Shown here one piece after another: positions 1 through 5,066 of a stretch of DNA of 6,113 nt. The stretch comes from Deltaproteobacteria bacterium (GTDB lineage: Bacteria > Myxococcota_A > UBA9160 > SZUA-336). The position numbers were made by a program, and so were the translations under genes. Numbering within the stretch: position 1 is the stretch's first letter; each line of letters starts with the position of its first letter. The stretch is from NCBI GenBank assembly GCA_030665705.1, contig DAOUZG010000120.1:1-6113 (forward strand). The letters are read 5' to 3'. The notes under the pieces are model-generated. The model was not told the origin of the DNA. It worked only from the letters and a program-made list of their open reading frames with translations, and ran no database searches.

Positions 1-393
1 CTCGGGCTCTTCGAGCTCCACTGCCTCCGCCAGGGCGTCCGCAGCGCCACCTGGGGCGACGTCGAAGTTCGTGTGGGCACACGCAAGCGCGACGCCCGTC
101 CGAGCAAGCCGCAGCGCGCGGCCCGCCGCCGTCGGCCCGGCAACGAGGCTTCGCGTCGCGCGGAACACGAGCGGGTGGTAGCTCACGAGGAGCTCGACGG
201 GGTCGGCCTCTACAGCGGCTACCACCGCTTCGGTGACCTCGTGGCAGACGGCCACCCGTTGCACCGGGGCCGACGGGTCGCCGAGCTGAAGCCCCACCGG
301 GTCCCACTCCGCGGCCTTGCTCCAGGGCGCACGACGGGCAAGCCCTTGCAGGAGCTCCCGGACACGGTGGGGTGTCGGATCGGGCGGTGGCAC
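1..393 (-). CDS. Nif3-like dinuclear metal-centre protein (N-terminal part; cut by window edge)
   Basis: The reverse strand reads open from a GTG at 393 to base 1, giving 131 residues without a stop; the C-terminal part lies outside the window. The protein shows the N-terminal signature of the Nif3/YbgI family: EWDPVGLQLGDP (29-40) matching the usual D-N-V-G-L-x-x-GDP, then EVTEAVV (52-58), LLVSYHPLVF (68-77), and AHTNFDVAPGG (106-116) followed by ADALAEAV. Family members form ring-like oligomers with a two-metal site; their cellular role is poorly defined. The visible metal-ligand positions are H73, H107 and D111. The first His of the bacterial HHP motif is Tyr (Y72), as in eukaryotic NIF3L1-type proteins. 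The start is supported by GGGAG five bases upstream, inside the last codons of the 35-residue ORF, so the two are probably translationally coupled. The family assignment is firm; the function is unknown. Confidence 0.88.
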   Translation of the reverse strand, partial: MPPPDPTPHRVRELLQGLARRAPWSKAAEWDPVGLQLGDPSAPVQRVAVCHEVTEAVVAAVEADPVELLVSYHPLVFRATRSLVAGPTAAGRALRLARTGVALACAHTNFDVAPGGAADALAEAVELEEPE

Positions 394-395
394 GC

Positions 396-503
396 CTACT
401 CCCGATCGATCAGGACCGTGATCAGTCCACACACGATCGGCAGCGACAGGCAGCCGATGAAGAACAGGGTCAGCCGGAGCAGATCAAACGGGTTCTCGTG
501 CAT
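396..503 (-). CDS. Single-pass membrane microprotein, 35 residues, unknown function
   Basis: A short ORF begins at ATG (503) and ends at TAG (398-396). Its sequence is a short polar N-terminus (MHENPFD), a hydrophobic span from about residue 8 to 32 rich in L, I, F and V with a central Pro, and a charged end (DRE). This is the profile of one transmembrane helix. Upstream on the same strand is a strong AGGAGGAG (522-515), though its 11-base distance to the ATG is slightly long. Third codon positions are about 85 percent G or C by my count, as in the flanking genes. The stop lies two bases before the GTG of the Nif3-like gene, and that gene's ribosome binding site is formed by the last codons here. 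I recognise no family. It could be a small membrane subunit or regulator. The main doubt is length: a chance ORF cannot be excluded without homologues. Confidence 0.6.
   Translation of the reverse strand: MHENPFDLLRLTLFFIGCLSLPIVCGLITVLIDRE
399..403 (-). promoter_or_regulatory. Ribosome binding site of the Nif3-like gene, inside the microprotein ORF
   Basis: GGGAG on the minus strand sits five bases before the GTG at 393 and overlaps the end of the upstream microprotein ORF. It supports the GTG as the true start and suggests coupled translation. Confidence 0.55.
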
Positions 504-514
504 GCTGGCTTCCA

Positions 515-522
515 CTCCTCCT
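515..522 (-). promoter_or_regulatory. Shine-Dalgarno sequence AGGAGGAG before the microprotein
   Basis: This near-perfect anti-16S complement lies 11 bases upstream of the ATG at 503. There is no other credible start close by; an in-frame GTG at 515 overlaps the last two bases of the motif. It is the main reason to accept the short ORF as translated. Confidence 0.55.
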
Positions 523-572
523 ACGTGCCGCCGGCCGGATCGTACTCCATCGAGTCTCCGCCGAAAGCCCCC

Positions 573-1334
573 CTACTCGAACCGGCCGTGGCGGCCGGCG
601 CCCCTTGCGAAGTGTTCGGCGCCGGCACGCGTCTCGCCGCTTCGGATCGTCTCGAGCCCCCACCGATACTCGCCGCGTAGCGCCTCGTCGATGGGTCGAC
701 CCAGCTGCTCGTAGGCCGAGCGTCGGTCGGAGCGGAGGCAGAACTGCGGGAATCGGGAGAGCTCCTCAGCAAGGGCCTCTGCGGCATCCCGCGATTCTCC
801 GTCGCCCACCACGCGGTCGGCGAGACCGATTCGCAGCGCTTCCTCCGATGAAACGGGGCGACCGGTGAGGATCATGTCGAGGGCGCGACCGAGTCCCACG
901 ATCCGCGGAAGCCGTACGGTTCCCCCATCAACCAGCGGAACACCCCACCGACGGCAGAAGACCCCGAAGACGGCGCTCTGCTCCACGACTCGCAGGTCGC
1001 ACCAGAGCGCGAGCTCGAGACCCCCCGCGACGGCGTAGCCCGCGACAGCCGCAACGGTCGGCTTCGAGAGCATCATCCGCGTGGGACCCATCGGGCCGTC
1101 CCCCTCCTCGCGAACCTCGTTCCCTCCCCCGTGGCTCACGGCCTTCAGGTCGGCGCCCGCGCAGAAGTGCCCGCCCTCGCCCCAGAGCACGGCGGCCTTG
1201 GCTTCGGGATCCGCGTCGAAGCACCGGAACGCTTCAGCGAGCTCGACCGCCGTTCGATGATCTACGGCGTTGCGAACCTCCGGCCGCGAGAGAATCACGG
1301 TGGTCACGGGGCCTCGCGTCTCGACTCTGACCAT
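573..1334 (-). CDS. Crotonase-family protein (enoyl-CoA hydratase/isomerase-like)
   Basis: The 253-residue protein has the usual length and order of a single-domain crotonase, which binds acyl-CoA and stabilises an enolate. Visible motifs are the N-terminal strand with LSRPEVRNAVD (15-25), the first oxyanion-hole segment HFCAGADLKAV (56-66), the second GYAVAGGLELALWCDLRV (99-116), then FGVFCRRWGVPLVDGGT (123-139), and LTGRPVSSEEALRIGLAD (156-173). E107 matches the first catalytic Glu of rat mitochondrial enoyl-CoA hydratase (E144). The position of the second (E164) is Cys127, so simple hydratase activity is uncertain; isomerase, hydrolase or other CoA chemistry is possible. The FGVFCRRWG variant recurs in a subgroup annotated only as crotonase family. 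I chose the ATG at 1334 because GGAGGAG lies seven bases upstream and the family N-terminus begins there; the open frame continues to a GTG at 1514 without similarity. It heads the leftward block with the microprotein and the Nif3-like gene. Confidence 0.93.
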   Translation of the reverse strand: MVRVETRGPVTTVILSRPEVRNAVDHRTAVELAEAFRCFDADPEAKAAVLWGEGGHFCAGADLKAVSHGGGNEVREEGDGPMGPTRMMLSKPTVAAVAGYAVAGGLELALWCDLRVVEQSAVFGVFCRRWGVPLVDGGTVRLPRIVGLGRALDMILTGRPVSSEEALRIGLADRVVGDGESRDAAEALAEELSRFPQFCLRSDRRSAYEQLGRPIDEALRGEYRWGLETIRSGETRAGAEHFARGAGRHGRFE

Positions 1335-1452
1335 GGCAGCACTCCTCCCCGAGCCCGGCGTCGCTCGAGCGGGCCGGGACCCCGGTCCCTCTCCCAGCGA
1401 CAGATCCGGACGAGGCTCGACAGCGACGAGGCAGCAGCCTACCGTCCGGCCG
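1335..1452. other. Divergent intergenic region with short inverted repeat
   Basis: These 118 bases separate the divergently oriented crotonase and lipoprotein starts and should hold promoters for both, but I see no convincing -35/-10 pair on either strand. The only clear structure is a perfect 6-base inverted repeat, GGGACC-cc-GGTCCC, at 1376-1389, a possible operator half-site pair. In a GC-rich region such a short palindrome can arise by chance. Confidence 0.35.
1342..1348 (-). promoter_or_regulatory. Ribosome binding site of the crotonase gene
   Basis: GGAGGAG on the minus strand is seven bases before the ATG at 1334. It fixes the start and rules out the 60-codon upstream in-frame extension. 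Confidence 0.8.
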
Positions 1453-1821
1453 ATGCGAATCCAAGCTCTGGTTGCGTGCGCGGCCATCGCGCTCCTACTC
1501 ACCGGCTGTTTCACGGGCGGAGCCCCCGCCTTGGATCACTGCAAGCTCAACGTCGTGGGAATCGAGGACTACAAATCGCAGTCGGACGGGATCGAGGTCT
1601 TCTACCGGGTGCGAGGCGAGGCAGGATCTCCGGGGACCGTGTGGCTCGTGGCCCGAAACCCCAGCGGGACGTACGTTCCCGGCTACGGGGTCGACGTTGG
1701 ACCCGGCGCGTTCGAGGCGATCGTCGATCTGAAGCTGACCGGTCTACCTCAGAGGTTCATCGCCGTGCTGGAGGTTGCGGGCAATCGCTGTCAGGCCGAC
1801 GCACAGATGCCCCGTCGCTAG
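1453..1821 (+). CDS. Small predicted lipoprotein, unknown function
   Basis: The 122-residue product starts with a lipoprotein signal peptide: MR, a hydrophobic stretch (IQALVACAAIALL), then a lipobox L16-T17-G18-C19. Cleavage before Cys19 would give a lipid-anchored mature protein of 104 residues, probably at the cell envelope. The mature part holds two more cysteines, C29 (DHC) and C115 (NRC), near either end and able to form a disulfide. Between them, alternating segments such as GIEVFYRVRG, GTVWLVARNP and RFIAVLEVAG suggest a small beta-sandwich domain. I recognise no family. The ATG at 1453 is chosen because the signal peptide begins exactly there, although no strong Shine-Dalgarno precedes it and the frame is open further upstream. 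It is divergent from the crotonase and co-directional with the thiolase 212 bases downstream, so the link to acyl-CoA metabolism may be only positional. Confidence 0.8.
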   Translation: MRIQALVACAAIALLLTGCFTGGAPALDHCKLNVVGIEDYKSQSDGIEVFYRVRGEAGSPGTVWLVARNPSGTYVPGYGVDVGPGAFEAIVDLKLTGLPQRFIAVLEVAGNRCQADAQMPRR

Positions 1822-1831
1822 CACGCCCGCT

Positions 1832-1854
1832 GAGAAGGCCGGGCTACGCTTCTC
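1832..1854 (+). terminator. Possible weak hairpin after the lipoprotein gene
   Basis: GAGAAG (1832-1837) and CTTCTC (1849-1854) form a perfect 6-base stem with an 11-base loop, starting 10 bases after the lipoprotein stop. There is no following T-run, so intrinsic termination is doubtful. Confidence 0.25.
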
Positions 1855-1867
1855 GCTTTCGGGCCCG

Positions 1868-1876
1868 TGGTACACT
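1868..1876 (+). promoter_or_regulatory. Candidate extended -10 element of the thiolase promoter
   Basis: TGGTACACT contains the extended -10 TGn followed by TACACT, which matches four of six bases of TATAAT. I see no good -35 at 16-18 bases upstream (closest CTTCTC/GCTTCT). If used, transcription would begin near 1883 and give a leader of about 150 bases that carries both tandem repeats. Confidence 0.3.
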
Positions 1877-1897
1877 CCGCCCGGCTGAAAACCCTCG

Positions 1898-1921
1898 CCG
1901 TCGCGAGCCCCGTCGCGAGCC
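1898..1921 (+). repeat. Perfect 12-base tandem duplication
   Basis: CCGTCGCGAGCC occurs twice back to back (1898-1909 and 1910-1921). Each copy contains the palindrome TCGCGA, so two such palindromes lie 12 bases apart, near one helical turn. It lies upstream of the thiolase; a binding-site or slippage origin is equally possible. Confidence 0.9.
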
Positions 1922-1972
1922 GTACGGGAACGAGCTTCGGAGCAGACAAGTCGCGGTGGGAAGCCGGTGCCA

Positions 1973-1994
1973 GCTGATACCTGGCTGATACCTG
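1973..1994 (+). repeat. Perfect 11-base tandem duplication
   Basis: GCTGATACCTG occurs twice back to back (1973-1983 and 1984-1994), ending 39 bases before the thiolase ATG. It is unrelated in sequence to the 12-base duplication 51 bases upstream. Confidence 0.9.
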
Positions 1995-2021
1995 AGTGGG
2001 GGCGAGGGTGCGCCGGAAATG

Positions 2022-2027
2022 AGGGGG
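2022..2027 (+). promoter_or_regulatory. Ribosome binding site of the thiolase
   Basis: AGGGGG lies six bases before the ATG at 2034. It favours this start over the in-frame ATG at 2019, which has no such sequence and would add five residues (MRGQA) before the family start. Confidence 0.7.
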
Positions 2028-2033
2028 CAAGCC

Positions 2034-3200
2034 ATGCGAGACGTGTACATCGTCGAAGCCGTGCGGACGCCGAGCGGGCGCCGCGCGGGCGGCCTTTCCA
2101 CTGTCCACCCCGCGGACCTGCTCGGGCACGTGCAGCGCGCGGCGGTGGAGCGCGCCGGCATCGACCCGGGCGCGGTGGGCCAGGTGATCGGTGCCTGCGT
2201 CTCCCAGGTAGGAGAGCAGTCGTTCAACATCACCCGAACGGCCTGGCTCTCGCAGGGCCTCCCCTTGGAGGTCCCGCAGACCACCATCGACAGCCAGTGT
2301 GGTTCGAGCCAGCAGGCCGCCACACTCGGGGCGGGGCTCATCGGCTCAGGACTCGAAGAGGTCGTACTGGCCTGCGGCGTCGAGATGATGACGCGAGTCC
2401 CGCTCGGTTCGAACATGAAAGGCGGTCGACCCCTTCCTCCCAGCTACTGGCAGCACTACCCCTTCAAGACCCAGTTCCAGGGGGCAGAGATGATCGGGGA
2501 GGAGTTCGGAATCACCCGAGAGGACACCGACCGCTTCGGACTACGGAGCCAGCAGCTCGCCAACCGGGCGTGGGAGGAGGGACGCTTCGAGCGCGAGGTC
2601 GCTCCCGTGGAGGCACCCGTCGTAGACGATGATGGGAAACCGACGGGCGAAACTCGGCGCGTGGCCCGAGACGAGGGACTCCGGGAGACCTCGCTCGAGA
2701 AGCTCGCTCAGCTGAAGCCAGTTGTGGAGGGAGGGCTACACACTGCGGGAACGTCGTCCCAGATCTCGGACGGCGCGGCTGCGGTCCTTCTGGCATCACG
2801 GGAGGGGCTCAAGCGCCTGGGAGCGCGACCCCGGGCCCGTATCGTGACGACCACCATCGTCGGCGTGGACCCGGTCACCATGCTCAAGGGCCCCATTCCA
2901 GCGACGGAGAAGGTCCTCGGTGCCTCCGGGCTGAAGATCGACGATATGGATGTGTACGAGGTAAACGAAGCCTTCGCGACCGTCGTACTCGCGTGGATCA
3001 AGGCGTGTGGGCCCGTCGAGGAGCGGCTGAACCCCAACGGGGGGGCGATCGCGCTCGGGCACCCCGTCGGATGCACCGGTGCCCGACTCATCACGACCGC
3101 CCTCCACGAACTGGACCGCATCAAGGGGCGCTATGGCCTGATCGCCATGTGCTGCGGCGGCGGCCTCGGCACCGGCACGATTATCGAACGGGAGTCTTAG
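2034..3200 (+). CDS. Thiolase (acetyl-CoA acyltransferase), FadA5-like
   Basis: The 388-residue protein is a complete type II thiolase, which cleaves 3-ketoacyl-CoA with CoA to acetyl- or propionyl-CoA and a shortened acyl-CoA. The nucleophile is C89 in DSQCGSSQQA, the NEAF motif is at 311-314, the catalytic His is H343 in GHPVGCTGAR, and the acid/base Cys is C373 in MCCGGG. From memory, stretches such as GEQSFNITRTAWL (60-72), KPVVEGGLHTAGTSSQISDG (228-247) and the end GTIIER closely resemble mycobacterial FadA5, the thiolase of cholesterol side-chain degradation, more than biosynthetic PhaA-type enzymes; substrate assignment remains inference. I prefer ATG 2034 over 2019 because of AGGGGG six bases upstream. 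It converges on the FadD19-like ligase, which fits a shared catabolic role although they are transcribed separately. Confidence 0.95.
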   Translation: MRDVYIVEAVRTPSGRRAGGLSTVHPADLLGHVQRAAVERAGIDPGAVGQVIGACVSQVGEQSFNITRTAWLSQGLPLEVPQTTIDSQCGSSQQAATLGAGLIGSGLEEVVLACGVEMMTRVPLGSNMKGGRPLPPSYWQHYPFKTQFQGAEMIGEEFGITREDTDRFGLRSQQLANRAWEEGRFEREVAPVEAPVVDDDGKPTGETRRVARDEGLRETSLEKLAQLKPVVEGGLHTAGTSSQISDGAAAVLLASREGLKRLGARPRARIVTTTIVGVDPVTMLKGPIPATEKVLGASGLKIDDMDVYEVNEAFATVVLAWIKACGPVEERLNPNGGAIALGHPVGCTGARLITTALHELDRIKGRYGLIAMCCGGGLGTGTIIERES

Positions 3201-3227
3201 AACCCATCTCAGAAACCCGCTCCCGTC

Positions 3228-3243
3228 GCCAGGCGGCCCTGGC
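3228..3243. terminator. Possible bidirectional hairpin between convergent genes
   Basis: GCCAGG-cggc-CCTGGC is a perfect 6-base stem with a 4-base loop in the 67-base gap between the convergent thiolase and ligase. It is placed to stop transcription from both sides. No T-run follows on either strand, so it is not a classical intrinsic terminator. Confidence 0.4.
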
Positions 3244-3267
3244 AGGCCGAGCTCAAGGCGTCGCGAG

Positions 3268-4887
3268 TTAGGGGCAGAGTCCGAGGCGGCGTGCGGCGAG
3301 CTTGGCGAGGGCCGGGTAGTCGGCCTTCCCGTTCGGCGCGCGGCCGATCGTATCCACCTCGAGGATCCGCTTCGGGCACTTGTGGTGCGCGATCTTCTCG
3401 CGAACCTCTCTCCGAAGCGCGTCCTCGTCGAAGAGTCGGCCCGCACGGAACTGGACCACGCCGGTCACGGCCTGTCCCCACCTTTCGTCCGGCACCCCGA
3501 CCACGACGGCATCCTCGACGTCGGGGTGCTCCTTCAGGGCCTCCTCCACCTCCTCCGGGAAGACCTTCTCGCCGCCGGTGTTGATGCAGACGCTCCCGCG
3601 ACCGAGCAGCGCCAGCGTTCCATCCGCTTCGACGAGGCACCAGTCCCCGGGGATCGAGTAGCGTACCCCGTTGATCACCGGGAAGACCTCGGCGGTCTTT
3701 TCCGGATCCTTGTAGTACCCGGAGGGGATCGGGCCGCAGCGTGCGACGAAGCCGGGCACGCCGCTTCCGGGCTTCACCTCGACGTGGTCCTCCGTGAAGA
3801 CCTTCACCTTCTCCCCGATCTGAAAACGCGCCGTGCGGGACTCGCCCTGAGCTGTGGTGACGGAGTTTCCGAACCCGACCCCTTCGGATGCACCAAACGA
3901 GTCGAACAGGATCAGGCCGGCATGGTGTTCGAGCAGACCCTTCTTCACCTCCGTCGACCACATGACGCCCGACGAGATGATGAGCAGTAACGAGCTCAGG
4001 TCGTAGGCCCCCGGCTTCTCGTCGAGCGCCTTCAGCATCGGCTTTGCAAAGGCGTCTCCGACGATGGCGGTGGAGTTCACCTTGTGGCGGGCCACCGCCC
4101 CCCAGAATTCGTGCGCGTCGAACCGGGGGCTCTCGAGCGTGACAACCACCCCTCCTCCCAAGAGGGCCGAGATGGAGGTGAACATTCCCGTTCCGTGCAT
4201 GAGCGGGCAGGCCGAGAGGTGCCGCGTACCGGGTCCCCGTGAGCGGATCCCCTCGCGGTGCTCTTCGAGGTTCTCGGGCATCGCGTTCAGGTTCGTCGCA
4301 TTGGCGCCGCGGTTGAGCGCCTCCCAGAGATCCTCGTGCCGCCACATGACCCCCTTGGGTCTCCCCGTAGTGCCGCCGGTGTAGACGAAGATGAAGTCAT
4401 CGGGGGAACGCTCCAGACCGAGCGGCTCTCCCGCGCCGGTATCGACGAGATCCCGGTAGCGCTCCGCGAACGGGACCTCCGGGGATCCGTCGTCGATCTG
4501 GATGAACGAGACCGCGCCGGGAAGCCGGTCCCGGAGCTTGGTGAGGACCTCCCCGAATTCCCCCGCGAAGACGACGAACTTCGCGTCCGAGTTGTCGAGG
4601 ATGTAGTGGATCTCGTTTTCCAGGTACCGGAAGTTGACGTTGACGTGAACCAGCCGAGCTTTGAAGCAGGCGACGAGCGTCTCCATGTACTCTGGCCGAT
4701 TCCGCATGTATAGAGCGACCTTGTCGCCCGGCCGTGCGCCCCGCGTCACGAGCTGCCGTGCCAAGTTGTTGGACCCACGGTCGAGATCGGCCCAGGTGAC
4801 CGTCCGAGCCCCATGCAGAAGTGCCGGGGCGTCCCCCGGCACCGCCTCCGCTGCCGCTTCGAAGATGTCCCCGAAGTTCCAGCTCAT
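3268..4887 (-). CDS. Acyl-CoA ligase (AMP-forming), FadD19-like
   Basis: The 539-residue enzyme belongs to the ANL superfamily and would activate a carboxylic acid to its acyl-CoA through an acyl-AMP. Motifs in order: P-loop YTGGTTGRPKG (169-179) followed by VMWRHED, A5 DSFGASEGVG (329-338), A7 IPGDW (412-416), hinge LGRGS (428-432) with NTGGEKVFPEEVE (436-448), and the A10 catalytic lysine K521 in PNGKADY. All key residues are present and the length is normal. From memory, VNVNFRY (82-88), GVMWRHED and INGVRYSIPGDW match the FadD17/FadD19 group, in which FadD19 activates C26 sterol side-chain acids. Bulky or branched acids are therefore likelier substrates than plain fatty acids, but this is inference. 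The ATG at 4887 follows a purine-rich GGAGGGGCAGGGGAG. It lies 179 bases downstream of the alcohol dehydrogenase on the same strand. Confidence 0.95.
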   Translation of the reverse strand: MSWNFGDIFEAAAEAVPGDAPALLHGARTVTWADLDRGSNNLARQLVTRGARPGDKVALYMRNRPEYMETLVACFKARLVHVNVNFRYLENEIHYILDNSDAKFVVFAGEFGEVLTKLRDRLPGAVSFIQIDDGSPEVPFAERYRDLVDTGAGEPLGLERSPDDFIFVYTGGTTGRPKGVMWRHEDLWEALNRGANATNLNAMPENLEEHREGIRSRGPGTRHLSACPLMHGTGMFTSISALLGGGVVVTLESPRFDAHEFWGAVARHKVNSTAIVGDAFAKPMLKALDEKPGAYDLSSLLLIISSGVMWSTEVKKGLLEHHAGLILFDSFGASEGVGFGNSVTTAQGESRTARFQIGEKVKVFTEDHVEVKPGSGVPGFVARCGPIPSGYYKDPEKTAEVFPVINGVRYSIPGDWCLVEADGTLALLGRGSVCINTGGEKVFPEEVEEALKEHPDVEDAVVVGVPDERWGQAVTGVVQFRAGRLFDEDALRREVREKIAHHKCPKRILEVDTIGRAPNGKADYPALAKLAARRLGLCP

Positions 4888-4916
4888 GCTCCCCTGCCCC
4901 TCCGCTCGCCGGAGCG
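4888..4916 (-). promoter_or_regulatory. Ligase translation-initiation region: polypurine site with adjacent hairpin
   Basis: The mRNA reads a purine-rich GGAGGGGCAGGGGAG (4903-4889) directly before the ATG. Just upstream a 5-base stem, CGCTC/GAGCG with a 4-base loop (4916-4903), can form. The stem's last base overlaps the first base of the polypurine stretch, so it might affect ribosome access. Which GGAG is used is unclear: one is too close to the ATG, the other rather far. Confidence 0.4.
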
Positions 4917-4941
4917 AATCGTCCGACGCCCTCGGTCATCT

Positions 4942-4947
4942 ATCTTA
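4942..4947 (-). promoter_or_regulatory. Weak -10-like element upstream of the ligase
   Basis: TAAGAT on the minus strand (four of six matches to TATAAT, preceded by TG) lies in a locally AT-richer patch 54 bases before the ligase ATG. No -35 match is visible. It hints that the ligase may have its own promoter rather than depending on read-through from the alcohol dehydrogenase. Confidence 0.25.
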
Positions 4948-5066
4948 CAGGAACGAAGATGGGGCCTGGAGGTTCGGGCAGGGCGGCGTTAGCGGGATGT
5001 CATCGACGCGAACAAACATGGCCGGATCGTATCACGGAGCCGATGGGGCAGAGGGCCGAGCCGGGA

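Noticed and set aside
521..550. Nine-residue ORF (MEYDPAGGT) with GGAG five bases upstream, ending in the microprotein's Shine-Dalgarno
   Set aside because: It could be a leader peptide coupled to the microprotein, but nine codons carry too little information and the GGAG is easily due to chance.
73..714. 213-codon + strand frame at the left edge
   Set aside because: It is antisense to the Nif3-like gene, the microprotein and the crotonase end; the Nif3 signatures on the other strand are decisive.
1131..1988. 285-codon + strand frame spanning the crotonase antisense, the divergent region and the lipoprotein
   Set aside because: It crosses three distinct genomic units, is Arg/Ser/Pro-rich, and conflicts with both the crotonase and the lipoprotein, which have strong independent evidence.
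1822..2033. A riboswitch or structured RNA in the thiolase leader
   Set aside because: Apart from the two tandem repeats and one weak hairpin I see no long paired stems or known riboswitch core, so no such call is supported.
3382..3990. Long + strand open frame (202 codons) opposite the ligase gene
   Set aside because: It lies wholly antisense to a clear acyl-CoA ligase with all motifs. GC-rich coding DNA commonly leaves the antisense frame open, and its translation shows no recognisable domain.
3209..4345. 378-codon minus-strand frame overlapping the ligase in another frame
   Set aside because: The translation is very rich in Arg, Gly and Ala, has no domain features, and shares its strand with the real ligase frame; it is a frame shadow.
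4945..5019. 24-residue minus-strand ORF in the gap between the alcohol dehydrogenase and the ligase, with TGATACGAT seven bases before its ATG (a leaderless-like arrangement)
   Set aside because: No -35 or ribosome binding site is present, the peptide (Pro-rich, no domain) is unremarkable, and the arrangement can arise by chance in 179 bases.
4888..5066. KstR-type operator (AACnnGTT dyad) near the FadD19-like ligase
   Set aside because: I looked for this because of the possible sterol link, but found no matching dyad in this gap or in the thiolase leader.
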